Positions 10,540-23,083 of a DNA stretch of 64,000 bases are shown here, one piece after another. Where the stretch lies: contig CM065680.1 in the NCBI GenBank assembly GCA_017654935.2, forward strand, positions 32,998,801 through 33,062,800. The letters are read 5' to 3'. The position numbers and the translations under genes were made by a program. A model generated the notes under the pieces. That model was not told the DNA's origin. It did not search any database and saw only the letters and a list, made by a program, of their open reading frames with translations. Numbering within the stretch: position 1 is the first letter of the stretch; each line of letters opens with the position of its first letter. This DNA is from Phymorhynchus buccinoides (lineage: Eukaryota > Mollusca > Gastropoda > Neogastropoda > Raphitomidae).

Positions 10540-11395
10540 TCTAAAAACTACAGAATTTAAAAAAAAATAATTTTGTGCTAAAATGATTTTTATGCTATTG
10601 ACAAAGGAACCGTTTCTTTCGTACATCTAACTTAAAATGTAATGAGTCTCTTTGGCTATTGCCTTCATAAGTTTATTTTAAAAGGTTTTCACACATGATA
10701 TCTCTATCAACCCAAGTTTGAGGAGTGGAAAAAAAGGTAAAGCAGTGTTTCCAATTGTGCGAAGTTAAAGTTTTACATCCTCTCGGCAAAGCCATACTGG
10801 ACATTTCTGTGAATTTTTGATTTTGGGGGAAAAGGGGGAAGGGGAGAAGAAAAAGAGATTTTCTCAAAATATAGATATTTTTGTTTTATAATTTATTTTT
10901 ATGTTGACACTATGGTTTTATCTTGAATAAAGGTCAAGTTTTTCTTAGGTGCACAAGACTACTCTGGGTTATAAATATTTACATTTTTGTCTTAAAATGT
11001 TAAATTAAAACTTTTGTCTATTGCTCCCTAAGCTAGGAGATTAAAATTTTCAGGACCACTTTTAAAAGTAGGCCTACATCATAAAGTTTTAAAAATCGAT
11101 TAAGGTCTGAAGTCACATATAACTACTATTTACATTCAATCTTTATTCTCGACAAAGTTTAAAAACAAATGTAATAAGAAAGTGAATTTTGACTTTACAA
11201 GTCTAAGAGAATTAAAAATATGAGATATGCTTTTGAGGCGTTTTATATCTTGGAGTATGACATGTAAGTTATGAAAGAGTGAGGGTGCCAATTGTGGCAC
11301 TGTGGGAATTATTGTATTGAAGTGATGAAAGTGCTTTTTTTGTGGGGATTTGTTAGAAGTTTGTATATGAAGGTTTTAAAGATTGTTAATGAAAA
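10540..11395. other. Unassigned AT-rich sequence
   Basis: No feature recognised apart from simple AT-rich composition. Confidence 0.4.
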
Positions 11396-11398
11396 TCT

Positions 11399-11530
11399 GT
11401 TTAGCGTCCTCCGGTCTGAACCAGACACATATGGGACATTAGTAGATATAAAGATGGTCTGAAGATCCTGGAGGCAATGCCCGGAGGCAGTGCAACACCA
11501 GTAAAGTCCCGAATTTTTAACAATGCAAAT
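11399..11530 (+). mobile_element. SINE-like repeat, 'GTCCTCTCGGTC' family
   Basis: Shares AGACACATATGGGACATT, GGAGGCAGTGCAACACCAGT and AAAGTCCCGAATTTTTAACA with copies at 39836-39950, 59273-59481 and 61844-62035. A diverged copy is at 30757-30870. The copy at 59273 has target-site duplications, which supports retroposition. Confidence 0.65.
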
Positions 11531-11810
11531 ATAGTAAACTTTTTTAAAGATTGTTTACCCTTTGATTTATAAATGTGAAATATTATGTACATTGTTCTTA
11601 AATTTTTGGAGGACTTTAGTGCCACTTTACCTACTATTGTCATTAATTCGTCTTTCTTACTGAAAACATCACTTTGCACTGCTTGGCCTATTATTGTCCG
11701 AAAGTTTTATGAAGGAATAATACAATGGTTTTTAAATGAAGCAAGATGATATTGATTCTACATTAGAAAAGGAAAACAACTCTTCATTGCTAGATTTCTT
11801 TAGTATCTCC

Positions 11811-12309
11811 TCAACCCCTTGACTGCCGGAGAAAAATTAAGAAAATAATACGTTGAAAATTGCCAAATGTAAAAGAGAACTGTTAGAGTCAATCAGGCAA
11901 ATTACATGGATGCTCTTGCTTTCAGGATGTCCTGAAGTTCAGGATTTTTTTTTTTGCCTGGAGCCGGCATCGCCGGATTATGAGAATTTGAGAAGATGCA
12001 TTTTATAGGGTTGTAGAGGTCATGAAGTTTAACCAGAAGTGAAACTGCAGCAAGAGCCTGTCAGTTACATTGGAAACTGTTGTTTCCTTTCAGCTTCCAG
12101 GGGGCATTGCACCCCACCCCCAGGAGGGGCGCTGTCCCTGCACTCCGCCAGGGCTTGCAGGATTTTTGAAATTTCCCAGGAGCACCCTTGAAATTAGTCT
12201 GGGGATATAACCCTTCTAACTGGTTAAAAGCAAAAAAATCTATTGCCCTTCATCTGATGACGTCATCAAGCCTGTTCGTAATACATTATATGGCAGTCAA
12301 GGTGTTTAA
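11811..12309. mobile_element. piggyBac-like MITE (TTAA family 2), long form
   Basis: Begins CAACCCCTTGACTGCC (TCAA in place of TTAA) and ends GGCAGTCAAGGTGTTTAA. The block GGGGATATAACCCTTCT and the phrase CTTCATCTGATGACGTCATC recur in the shorter copy 23084-23312. This copy has about 270 bp of additional internal sequence. Confidence 0.65.
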
Positions 12310-13000
12310 TGAATGCACACTGGATGCTAACTTATTCCCTTCATAGATCTGGTCTGCCTAAACTGGGTTTGGCATTCTCTATTCAAGATGTTAAAAAGTT
12401 GAGCGTCTTTTGGTTTCTGCTTCTCTTATCAGTATTACATAATGTCTAACTTTATGCAAACTCTATGCTTTGACTGGACATAGTTGTGGCAGTGAATGAG
12501 TGTGATGTCTTTAAATTCTGTACTCGTCGCTGTGTCTTCCCACAATGTCTTGTTTTGGTTTTATATAGTGTGCCTTAATTTGACCGATCTGTACTTGATA
12601 CCCTTCTCTGGAAACTCAAATCTCAGGAATGTCTTGTGTAACACATAATAAAACATTCCATAAATCGCAATAAAGCCACAGGATCAGTCGCCACTGGCAT
12701 GTATCAGATTGCTTGATGCCCCTGTCTGGATAGAAGTACAATAAAGAAACAAGATTGTTGGTTGCCTATGATGTGGTTGGATTTGGAAACGAAATAGTGG
12801 GATTTTATTTCGTGATTATTTTGTAGCAGTTGATAAAAAAAAAGCCACACTCACACTGGAATCAAAACATTTTCAGAAATATTCCTTGTTGCACTATCTT
12901 TGATCCGCTTTGTGTTTTATCTGACAAGTAACTTCTAAAATGTTTCAAATCGTTATCTATCCTGTCTGTTGATGATTACAGAAATGGGGAGAGTCATCAG
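12310..13000. other. Unassigned sequence
   Basis: No gene or named repeat recognised. Confidence 0.4.
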
Positions 13001-13002
13001 CT

Positions 13003-13255
13003 TTAACCCTTTCACCGCCAATGTCGCATTTTCGCACCACAATGATTTTTTAACACCCATGTCAAGAAAAGGCCTCAAACCATGGTCTGTTATCCAAATA
13101 GCCTATTTTCATAATTTTGGGAGGTAAAGATAGACCTTACTTTATACATTACATGTCATAAGGAATCCCCACTATTGCACACAGATTTTTTTCTCTACCC
13201 AGATAAGTTTAATGGACATTTTTTGCTGAAAAATGTCTGGTGGCGAAAGGGTTAA
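13003..13255. mobile_element. piggyBac-like MITE (TTAA family 1), complete
   Basis: TTAA at 13003-13006 and 13252-13255 flank CCCTTTCACCGCC and GGTGGCGAAAGGG. It lies in inverse orientation to the copy at 5776-6026. Confidence 0.75.
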
Positions 13256-13285
13256 GATCAGTTATCATTCAGATGAAATTCAGTA

Positions 13286-13461
13286 CAGTGGAACCTCCCT
13301 TATAAGACCTCCCATTATAAGACTCCCTCCCACATAAGACCTACTTCTCTGAGGCATTGACCTTCTTTGTAAGTATTAAAATTACCTACTTTATAAGACC
13401 CCTCCCTTATAAGACCTCATTTTGGATGATTTTTTAAGGTCTTATAAGAGAGGTTCCACTG
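13286..13461. mobile_element. MITE, 'CAGTGGAACCTCC' family, complete
   Basis: TA at 13284-13285 and 13462-13463 flank CAGTGGAACCTCCCTTATAA and the inverse end AGAGAGGTTCCACTG. This is a Tc1/mariner/pogo-style target site. Confidence 0.75.
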
Positions 13462-13465
13462 TATA

Positions 13466-15740
13466 AATATAATGCATGGACAAATGCTGTTGTCCATCCA
13501 TATAATTTAAGATATTTAGCCTCAGTGAGGTGTTTTGATGAATGAAGAAAATGCTTCTACTCTGCAATGGGAGATCACTCTTGTTTTCATCCGGCCCTCA
13601 GAACAGAGAGAGAGAGAGAGAGTGTGTGTGTGTGTGTGTGTGCACATGTGCATGAGTGAATGTGTGCTTGCATGTGTGTGTGCAAGAGATCACTCTTGAG
13701 ATGAACCTTTTTTGTGGATTTGAAAAAAATAGCTGTTTTTCTTATGTAACTCGTACTGATTTTGAAAAGCCTAACTACATTTCTGATATTCATGGCTCTT
13801 TTCCTTTTATAGCTGAGATAAATACTTACATGAATTAAACTGTTAACTACTAGTTGTGAGCTATTTGTGTTGAATCCATTCATATATCTTAACCAACATA
13901 AGACTAGAGATCAGAAGTGTATGTCAAGGAGAATCGTTACTATACTTTGGAACTTAAAGATATCTGCAGCTTATTTTGATAACCACTTAATCATGAGTGC
14001 ATCTTAAAGTTAACATGGGTAGTAACATGTGCTTTAGAATGAACTGCCAAAATGTTTGGCAGTTTCTTCTAATTTACTTATTAATTATTTACATGTTACT
14101 AACACTAGTATTAATTGTTTAAGATCCACTCGTAATTACGGTACCAGATTTCTCTATTTTTGATTTTTTCTTTTTAGTGCCAGCTAGGTGTTGTGTAGGT
14201 GTATTTATTCCAATCTATTTTTGAATACATTGTAGTATTTTGACAATTTTCATATATTTTTTCTGTAGTTTATTAAATGGTTTATTCAACCAGTGTTGTT
14301 TGATTACATGTTAATTTGATAGCGCAAATGGATCATTTCACTTAAGAAACTGAATTCTTGGAATATATGTAGGATGACAATAATCATTAAAGGATGGACT
14401 GTTGGAATGCATCCTGTAATATTACACATGTAGTGCTGAACATGTTTCATTTTGATTTTCAAATGTTGTATGCAGTGTGAGCTTTCACCAACCCAGTAAA
14501 CGTAAACGCCATTTGTGTACAAGAATGTCAGGCAAGGCCTGAAATGAGTTAGTTGTGCTATTGGGGTGTGGGTGAAAGATACTGTTCTGCGCTGCTGTGC
14601 ATCTATCTGCTGTCAGGGATGTTAATACCTGCTACCTGTGATAGTGAGATAACCATTGTGAGAGTGAAAAGAAGTTTCAAGGAGTTGAATGACTCAGTGT
14701 GGATCAGTAGTTTATTGAAAAGCGCAAACTCATGTTCATTTCTATACATTTTTGTTCAGCTGTTATGCTGGATTATTAACCCTTTTCTGATGCTTCAAAC
14801 ATAAATGGCCATGTGAATTGTTCTGTTATTTTGCTCTTATTTTGGTTTGATGCGAGACGGTGCATATTTTATCACATTTTTATATGCTACTTTGCCTCTT
14901 TCCAATCAAAACGTTACTGTGCTTTTCTGTTTTGTTTCGTGTTGCATTACTGTTCCTGGATTGGAGGTTTTTTTATATTTTTATTTGTTATATATTCCAA
15001 GGATGTTTATTAACATAAATTGTATTCCAGATTTTGTTTCTTTCTTACTTAGTGAAATATTTGTTGACATTGTAGACTATGCTGATTAAAAAAAGGAAGA
15101 AAAAGAAAAACACAATAATTGATCTGTGTGTCTTGTATGCGTTGGGTTTGACATTTATTATGCAAAAGAGGAATATGTTTACACTAAAAATTAGTAAAGT
15201 AAAGAGAGCTGTTTTAAATAGCTAAACGCGATTGTATACAGGAGAGAGAGAAATGGAGACATGAGCATGTTTTATGTACTGTTGATAAATATTTCATCTA
15301 GTCAACATTTGTTACAGTCATTATGCATAATGCTTTTGTTGCCCTGCTGACGCACAAGACTGTTTCTAAAGTGTCTCACACAACAGTAGCGATCATAGAT
15401 CTTCATGTGTCGAATGTTGCCATGACATTAGTTAAAACTACACATAAATTTGAAGGTTATGCTTCACAACTGCGACTTTCATGAATGTTCAATGCCAAGC
15501 TACAGGATTACAAATTGGCCGTGTCATGTTGCATCAAATTAAAACATGCTCCTTATTAATATCCTCATCATAGCGTGAGGGCCCACGTCCTTTCTCCCTT
15601 CACATTCACACTTAAGAGTTCTTTTGGTTTGTCAAAAAGATCCTTGAAGGTTCTTAGTGCTGCAGGGTAGATGTGGTGAAGGTTTCCCTTCTATTGGAAA
15701 ATGCATGGTGCCTCGTGGCTCCAAGACTAAACACTGGGTG
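13466..15740. other. Gene-free stretch with a short GA/GT microsatellite
   Basis: A GA run followed by a GT run lies at 13603-13642. The rest is AT-rich with no supported gene, RNA or repeat family. Confidence 0.4.
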
Positions 15741-15746
15741 ACATTG

Positions 15747-16310
15747 TTGATGATTCTCTTGTTGGGAAAGAATCCCCACTCACACTGTCTTCTTCTTCTT
15801 CCTTTAACCATCCGCCGATGATTCTCTTGTTGGGAAAGAATCCCTACTCAGACTGTGTTCTTCTTCTTCTTCCTTTAACCATCCGCCGATGATTCTCTTG
15901 TTGGGAAAGAATCCCTACTCACACTGTCTTCTTCTTCTTCCTTTAACCATCCGCCGATGATTCTCTTGTTGGGAAAGAATCCCTACTCAGACTGTCTTCT
16001 TCTTCTTCTTCCTTTAATCACCCGCTGATGATTCTCTTGTTGGGAAAGAATCCCCACTCACACTGTCTTCTTCTTCTTCCTTTAACCATCCGCCGATGAT
16101 TCTCTTGTTGGGAAAGAATTCCCACTCACACTGTCTTCTTCTTCCTTTAACCATCCACCGATGATTCTCTTGTTGGGAAAGAATCCCTACTCAGACTGTG
16201 TTCTTCTTCTTCTTCCTTTAATCACCCGCTGATGATTCTCTTGTTGGGAAAGAATCCCTACTCACACTGTCTTCTTCTTCTTCTTCTTCCTGTAACCATC
16301 CGCCTTCGTC
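15747..16310. repeat. Minisatellite, unit 65-72 bp, about eight copies
   Basis: The unit begins GATGATTCTCTTGTTGGGAA, continues AGAATCCCTACTCACACTGT and ends with a variable CTTCTTCTTC run plus CTTTAACCATCCGCC. Length differences come from the CTT run. Confidence 0.9.
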
Positions 16311-16910
16311 GTGTCGAAGATTCTGATGGTACTAAGGAGTGCTTCATGTATAAGCCACGATCCTTGTCAGCAGAGCTGTTCTGAAGACAATATTGTACTA
16401 ATTAAGATTTTTTATAAAATGCTGAACAGCACATCATGATTACTCCCCGGGTCAGTGCCACAAGACTCAAGACTTGCCACCTCTATCTACTCTTTCTTTT
16501 TCTCATTTTGCAAAAGAAAATTAGATGTTAAATAATAAAGGCAACTGACATTTGTTTGAGCAGCTATCATGTTTTGTCATTTTATGTTGCTATTTTGTGG
16601 TGCTTTTTTTTTTACGCATACCATAAATGAAAATAACCATCGTAGTCAAAACATGCTTCAGTTTTATATTTTGCTTGCCATTTTTTTTCAGTGGTTCTTC
16701 GTTGGTTTTTGTTTCTAGTTTGGAAAACATTTCATAGGTATATCTAGTTTTGCTTTTGATGTAAGTATGAAAACAACTAAGTAATTACAAGAATTATGGT
16801 AAGTTAAAAGGCCAAAAAATACACACACAAAATCAGGCCTAAATTATATAGAACATCAAGATTTTTGTCTTTTTTCTACATTTTTAAATGTTATCAATAA
16901 CATACTGGCT
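16311..16910. other. Unassigned sequence
   Basis: AT-rich; no feature supported. Confidence 0.4.
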
Positions 16911-16913
16911 TAC

Positions 16914-17041
16914 CATATTTTTCGGACTATAAGGCGCACCCCCGAAATTTTAGATTTTGTTATATTTTCTTACTATTTTATCAGTCAGGGGTCTGAGTCT
17001 GGGAAAAAAAAGTATCGCCTTATAGTCAGAAAAATACGGTA
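16914..17041. mobile_element. MITE, 'ACTATAAGGCG' family
   Basis: The ends are ACCATATTTTTCGGACTATA and TATAGTCAGAAAAATACGGTA. At 128 bp it is one of the shorter, more intact copies. Confidence 0.8.
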
Positions 17042-17274
17042 ACTGTAAATTGCCTGGATTTTTTTCAAATTTCTTGTCATATGATCAAGCTATTGTTTAG
17101 CAGCTTGAAGGTGGGTGTTGTGTTTGAAACCTATTCATTGGTGGTTTGTTTGTTTTGCTTTATAATTGATGAAGATGTTGTGATGGTTCTCACTTTATCC
17201 CATTTTAATGTTTGACCCTGTTTTACTTGCCATGTTTGTTCATAGTCTGTAGGGCCGGATATTTTTACTTTCGT

Positions 17275-17521
17275 TTGAAGTGCTTTTCTATGGCTGCTTA
17301 AGCCCTCGGGGCATTTGTTTTTTCTTACTGTGTGGAGAAACTCTGCGGAGAGTGTTTCGGCCCTGAACTCCTCACACTCTAAGGGGGCCGGGCCGCACCC
17401 GGGTCATGAATCTGGGTGCCCGTCTGCTGTCACCACTTTTTCTGTTTTTCCCTGGAGCTGCCGGGATTTGAACCCACACCGGGTCACCCACCAAGTTCTG
17501 ACCATGGTCGATGTTGCTTAA
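17275..17521 (-). mobile_element. tRNA-derived SINE-like element
   Basis: On the - strand GGTTCAAATCCCGG (near 17460-17475) matches a Pol III B box, preceded by GGTGGGTGACCCGGTGTG. The GC-rich body CCCGGCCCCCTTAGAGTGTG lies downstream on that strand. A real tRNA is unlikely because no cloverleaf can be drawn around the box. Confidence 0.5.
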
Positions 17522-17524
17522 CCT

Positions 17525-18395
17525 GGTATTTTTGTGTTCGTGGTCTTATCCAACGAGCTACTGTTTTATTGTCTTAAAAAGAGAGAGAGAAAAAATATAA
17601 CACCTGTTTCCATTGTTTATGCTCAAAGTGTTTATATTTATTATTTCCCCAGGACTGGGTGGAAAAAAGCTGTCATTGCTTATCTCATGTTCCCTGGTTA
17701 AATAAGTTTTCGTTTTCGTAAAGTTGTGTTTGTTGAGGTCACCACTTGTAAGGAACAAGACTATTTTTGTTTATTTACTTCTTTATTACTTTGATCTGAA
17801 ACCTGACTCATAAAGTTAGTTCAGATTCACAAAGTAAAAGTGAAAATTTATTTTCATAGAAAAAATACACTTGTGTTTTAACAAAGAAACATAACAGAGA
17901 ACAGGAAAGAAAAACCAAACATTTGAATGAATCTTATGTGCAAGTCTTTTGTGAAACACATCAACTTTGCTCATGGTCTCTGATTGAGGAGGCATTAATC
18001 TGTGTGGATTGATTTAAACTAAGAACTCTCATTAATTATGGTAACTTTCTTTTGATCCTCAGGCCAGAGCATGCTTAGATCTTACTTATTAGCAAAAATT
18101 CTTAGAAATATTTTCTTGGTGTGTGTATATTTGTATTTTGTTTACTTTGAAATTGTTTTGGTTTCAGGATGATGCAGCTGTTGACAAATATTTTTGTAAA
18201 CCATTTTTGTGGCTGTTCTGTGGTCTTTTTTTCATAACAAAATGTGTTGCTCCTTTTTTTGTAACTAACATGGTGGATTAATATAAAATATAGTGTGCCA
18301 GGTTTTATTGATGACTGCATGTTTTGATCTTTATACTTTTTAGGCCATGCTATCCAGTTCAAGAAACCCTGACATTGTTTTCTCTCAGTTTGTTG
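17525..18395. other. Unassigned sequence
   Basis: AT-rich with short A and GA runs; no gene supported. Confidence 0.4.
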
Positions 18396-18399
18396 TTGT

Positions 18400-18560
18400 C
18401 GTACCTTGGCTAAAAGACTCCAGGGATCATCCCAACAGCCGAAGCACTTGAACATTTTGGTACAAATGCACCAGCTAATAGGGATGAGAACATTACATGT
18501 GTGACCATTTTTTATTACCCTGCCCCGTGGGCAGCCACACTATGACTTCGGAGGATTTTG
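18400..18560 (+). repeat. Dispersed repeat, 'GGCTAAAAGACTCC' family
   Basis: Matches 33365-33520 over GGCTAAAAGACTCCAGGGAT, then AGCACTTGAACA, GGGATGAGAACATTA and GGGCAGCCACACT. About 160 bp, non-coding; a SINE or MITE remnant is likely. Confidence 0.65.
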
Positions 18561-18938
18561 GAGACTGATAATGTTATGCAAGGAGCTTGTCATGGCTAAA
18601 AACAATCCCTGCATATCTATGTAGAGCATAACATTTTGATGTAGCCTTGGTGTTCTAGCCTATGTCAATTGGTCTGACACAGCCTTATGCCAAGGTGGTT
18701 CTCAGTTTGTATGTCATCTTTTTGTTATCGGGCAAATAATTATTATTAATATGTATATATTTTTTTTACATGTTTTTGAATCTTTTCATTAATAATCTGT
18801 GATTAGTTTCCTGGTAATTTAAGAATTAACTTTCCCTCCGCTAAATAGATTTTGTTTTCAGGTTTGTCTTTGGTGAAATATGATGCCCAAACTAGCGCTG
18901 GTTATCTTTGCTGCAGTTCTGAGGATAAATTTGCCTTT

Positions 18939-20117
18939 GGGGATCTTTCCCAATGCTGATTCTCCTGCAATTCTCTCTGGGGATCTTTCCCAATGCTGAT
19001 TCTCCTGCAATTCTCTCTGGGGATCTTTCCCAATGCTGATTCTCCTGCAATTCTCTCTGGGGATCTTTCCCAATGCTGATTCTCCTGCAATTCTCTCTGG
19101 GGATCTTTCCCAATGCTGACTCTCCTGCAATTCTCTCTGGGGATCTTTCCCAATGCTGATTCTCCTGCAATTCTCTCTGGGGATCTTTCCCAATGCTGAT
19201 TCTCCTGCAATTCTCTCTGGGGATCTTTCCCAATGCTGATTCTCCTGCAATTCTCTCTGGGGATCTTTCCCAATGCTGATTCTCCTGCAATTCTCTCTGG
19301 GGATCTTTCCCAATGCTGACTCTCTCCTGCAATTGATTCTCTGGGGATCTTTCCCAATGCTGATTCTCCTGCAATTCTCTCTGGGGATCTTTCCCATTGC
19401 TGATTCTCCTGCAATTCTCTCTGGGGATCTTTCCCAATGCTGATTCTCCTGCAATTCTCTCTGGGGATCTTTCCCAATGCTGACTCTCCTGCAATTGACT
19501 CTCTCTGGGGATCTTTCCCAATGCTTCTCCTGCAATTCTCTCTGATTCTCCTGCAATTCTCTCTGGGGATCTTTCCCAATGCTGATTCTCCTGCAATTCT
19601 CTCTGGGGATCTTTCCCAATGCTGATTCTCCAGCAATTCTCTCTGGGGATCTTTCCCAATGCTGATTCTCCTGCAATTCTCTCTGGGGATCTTTCCCAAT
19701 GCTGATTCTCCTGCAATTCTCTCTGGGGATCTTTCCCAATGCTGATTCTCCTGCAGTTCTCTCTGGGGATCTTTCCCAATGCTGATTCTCCTGCAATTCT
19801 CTCTGGGGATCTTTCCCAATGCTGATTCTCCTGCAATTCTCTCTGGGGATCTTTCCCAATGCTGATTCTCCTGCAATTCTCTCTGGGGATCTTTCCCAAT
19901 GCTGACTCTCCAGCAATTCTCTCTGGGGATCTTTCCCAATGCTGATTCTCCTGCAATTCTCTCTGGGGATCTTTCTCAATGCTGATTCTCCTGCAATTCT
20001 CTCTGGGGATCTTTCTCAATGCTGATTCTCCTGCAATTCTCTCTGGGGATCTTTCCCAATGCTGATTCTCCTGCAATTCTCTCTGGGGATCTTTCCCAAT
20101 GCTGACTCTCCTGCAAT
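18939..20117. repeat. Minisatellite, 40-bp unit, about 29 copies
   Basis: The unit is GGGGATCTTTCCCAATGCTG followed by ATTCTCCTGCAATTCTCTCT. Three units are exactly 120 bp and most copies differ by one base or none. Irregular units with 4-15 bp indels lie around 19315-19345 and 19485-19560. The - strand is open in all three frames because the unit has no stop there and its length is not a multiple of three. I regard those frames as non-genic. Confidence 0.95.
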
Positions 20118-20129
20118 CCTGTCTCGGAC

Positions 20130-20845
20130 AAGAGAGGGGAGATGTGTATTGGGGAAGGCATTGTTATCAGTGAAAAAATTTCAGCCGTTCTCTGAATGGC
20201 ACCAAAAAGCCTGAATATATACAAAGAACTTGTACTCTGCAGCTGACTGAAGTCAGTTTTTTTTACTCCCACCATTTCACCTACACTACAGCTGGGGATC
20301 ATTGTGGTGAACTCACTCACTGCCTACAACACCACTAACACTTCCCACCTTCCACGTGGGAAGTGAGAAAGTTGGCTTCATTCTTTGCAAGGTTTGTAGG
20401 CTGCAAAGTTATCACTTTTTGTAACAGTTAGGTTTTTTGATGGCACAAACAGCTGCTTTACTGTGTTGTGGTCATAATTGAACGTGACTGATGGACACAC
20501 ACACCAGCACATAATTAGATTAACATACACGAGCACATAATTATCATCGTTTCCATTCATTTGGGGATAAGAAAATGTTTTCATATGTTGACTCCTTTGC
20601 CAGTTTATTCGAGTCAATACGATAGTAATGTGATAATACAATAATGGTTGCAAACTATAACATTGCTGGGAAGTAGCTATTCGAAAACAGTTAAACACTT
20701 GTTCGAAAACTTTGTTATGTGTATGTGGATTCTTATTTATACACTGATCTGTGCTTAGCAATTTCTGTTCAACATTTCAAGAATCTCAAAATGAACGTCT
20801 ATGCTAAAGTAAATATTTCACTTGTGCAGGTTTGGTTATTTTCAG
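20130..20845. other. Unassigned sequence
   Basis: Contains a short hairpin (TTCCCACCTTCCACGTGGGAA near 20342). Nothing else was recognised. Confidence 0.4.
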
Positions 20846-20848
20846 ATT

Positions 20849-21004
20849 ACCGTATTTTATGGACTATAAGGCGATACTTTTTTCCCTAGACTGAGGTCCC
20901 TGCACCTTATAATGTGGCTGATAATAATAGTAAGAAACTATAACAAAATCTGAATTTTGTGTAAAGTTTCGGGGGTGCGCCTTATAATCCGTAAAATACA
21001 GTAC
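20849..21004. mobile_element. MITE, 'ACTATAAGGCG' family
   Basis: The ends are TACCGTATTTTATGGACTAT and TTATAATCCGTAAAATACAGTA. The interior AACAAAATCTGAATTTTGTG is shared with other copies. Confidence 0.8.
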
Positions 21005-21185
21005 TGCAGATTGTGAAGACAGCCGTTTGTGATAAGAATGAATGTAAACGTAACATGTGATAAGAATGAATGTGAATGTAACTTATGATAGCAACTATGC
21101 AACTTAATTTTGGGCCTTAGATTTTGTTGGTCAGCGCTTTTGCCACGACAGGTTCCACTGGACTCCACCAATGTGGCCAAGCAGC

Positions 21186-22887
21186 AGTGTGATTTAGTGG
21201 GCTGCTTTCAACAGAATCGTTTGCTCTCTGCACTAATGGTTTCAGCAGTGTGATTTAGTGGGCTGCTTTCAACATAATCGTTTGCTCTCTGCACCAATGG
21301 TTTCAGCAGTGTGATGTAGTGGGCTGCTTTCAACATAATCGTTTGCTCTCTGCACCAATGGTTTCAGCAGTGTGATTTAGTGGGCTGCTTTCAACATAAT
21401 CGTTTGCTCTCTGCACCAATGGTTTCAGCAGTGTGATTTAGTGGGCTGCTTTCAACATAATCGTTTGCTCTCTGCACCAATGGTTTCAGCAGTGTGATTT
21501 AGTGGGCTGCTTTCAACATAATCGTTTGCTCTGCACTAATGGTTTCAGCAGTGTGATTTAGTGGTCTGCTTTCAACATAATCGTTTGCTCTCTGCACCAG
21601 TGGTTTCAGCAGTGTGATTTAGTGGGCTGCTTTCAACATAATCGTTTGCTCTCTGCACTAATGGTTTCAGCAGTGTGATTTAGTGGGCTGCTTTCAACAT
21701 AATCGTTTGCTCTCATGGTTTCAGCAGTGATTTAGTGGGCTGCTTTCAACATAATCGTTTGCTCTCTCTCTGCACTACTGGTTTCAGCAGTGTGATTTAG
21801 TGGGCTGCTTTCAACATAATTGTTTGCTCTCATGGTTTCAGCAGTGTGCTTTAGTGGGCTGCTTTCAACAGAATCGTTTGCTCTCTACACTAATGGTTTC
21901 AGCAGTGTGCTTTAGTGGGCTGCTTTCAACAGAATCGTTTGCTCTCTGCACTAATGGTTTCAGCAGTGTGCTTTAGGGGGCTGCTTTCAACAGAATCGTT
22001 TGCACTACTGGTTTCAGCAGTGTGCTTTAGGGGGCTGCTTTCAACAGAATCGTTTGCACTACTGGTTTCAGCAGTGTGCTTTAGGGGGCTGCTTTCAACA
22101 GAATCGTCTGCACTACTGGTTTCAGCAGTGTGCTTTAGGGGGCTGCTTTCAACAGAATCGTTTGCACTACTGGTTTCAGCAGTGTGCTTTAGGGGGCTGC
22201 TTTCAACAGAATCGTTTGCTCTCTGCACTAATGGTTTCAGCAGTGTGCTTTAGGGGGCTGCTTTCAACAGAATCGTCTGCACTACTGGTTTCAGCAGTGT
22301 GCTTTAGGGGGCTGCTTTCAACAGAATCGTTTGCACTACTGGTTTCAGCAGTGTGCTTTAGGGGGCTGCTTTCAACAGAATCGTTTGCACTACTGGTTTC
22401 AGCAGTGTGCTTTAGGGGGCTGCTTTCAACAGAATCGTCTGCACTACTGGTTTCAGCAGTGTGCTTTAGGGGGCTGCTTTCAACAGAATCGTCTGCACTA
22501 CTGGTTTCAGCAGTGTGCTTTAGGGGGCTGCTTTCAACAGAATCGTCTGCACTACTGGTTTCAGCAGTGTGCTTTAGGGGGCTGCTTTCAACAGAATCGT
22601 TTGCACTACTGGTTTCAGCAGTGTGCTTTAGGGGGCTGCTTTCAACAGAATCGTTTGCACTACTGGTTTCAGCAGTGTGCTTTAGGGGGCTGCTTTCAAC
22701 AGAATTGTTTGCACTACTGGTTTCAGCAGTGTGCTTTAGGGGGCTGCTTTCAACAGAATCGTCTGCACTACTGGTTTCAGCAGTGTGCTTTAGGGGGCTG
22801 CTTTCAGCAGAATTGTTTGCACTACTGGTTTCAGCAGTGTGCTTTAGGGGGCTGCTTTCAACAGAATCGTCTGCACTACTGGTTTCA
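21186..22887. repeat. Minisatellite, 61-bp then 54-bp units, about 30 copies
   Basis: The left part (to about 21840) uses a 61-bp unit with GTGATTTAGTGGGCTGC and CAACATAATCG. The right part (from about 22000) uses a 54-bp unit with GTGCTTTAGGGGGCTGC and CAACAGAATCG. The 54-bp unit is a multiple of three, so long frames stay open on both strands, with 18-residue repeats such as SAVCFRGLLSTESFALLV. These are most likely repeat artefacts. Confidence 0.95.
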
Positions 22888-22960
22888 GGGCAGTGGACCA
22901 GCTTTGGAATAAGCGGTATGAGAGTAATGGCACTGGATTGAAGATGGCATAGAAAAAACA
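22888..22960 (+). repeat. Short retroposon-like sequence at the end of the minisatellite
   Basis: GGAATAAGCGGTATGAGAG and GGCACTGGATTGAAGATGG, ending in an A run, resemble the insert at 32228-32338 (GGAATGAGCGGTGTGGGAG). Confidence 0.5.
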
Positions 22961-23083
22961 TTGCTTAAGAATTCGCAAGAATGTACTGTAATGAAATTGA
23001 ACAAAGGGGGGATACTCTCTTTCTAATTAACTCTAATGTACTGTAATATTATTATTGACATGACATTTTGTATGTATGGGTTA

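Noticed and set aside
17440..17500. A tRNA gene
   Set aside because: Only the B-box-like phrase is present; no cloverleaf or acceptor stem could be drawn, so a tRNA-derived SINE is more likely.
18858..20320. Long open frames (345-394 codons) on the - strand over the 40-bp repeat
   Set aside because: They exist in all three frames because the unit has no stop codon; there is no start context, splice structure or domain.
21915..22961. Open frames of 250-313 codons on both strands over the 54-bp repeat
   Set aside because: Both are consequences of a stop-free unit that is a multiple of three. Open on both strands at once argues against a gene.
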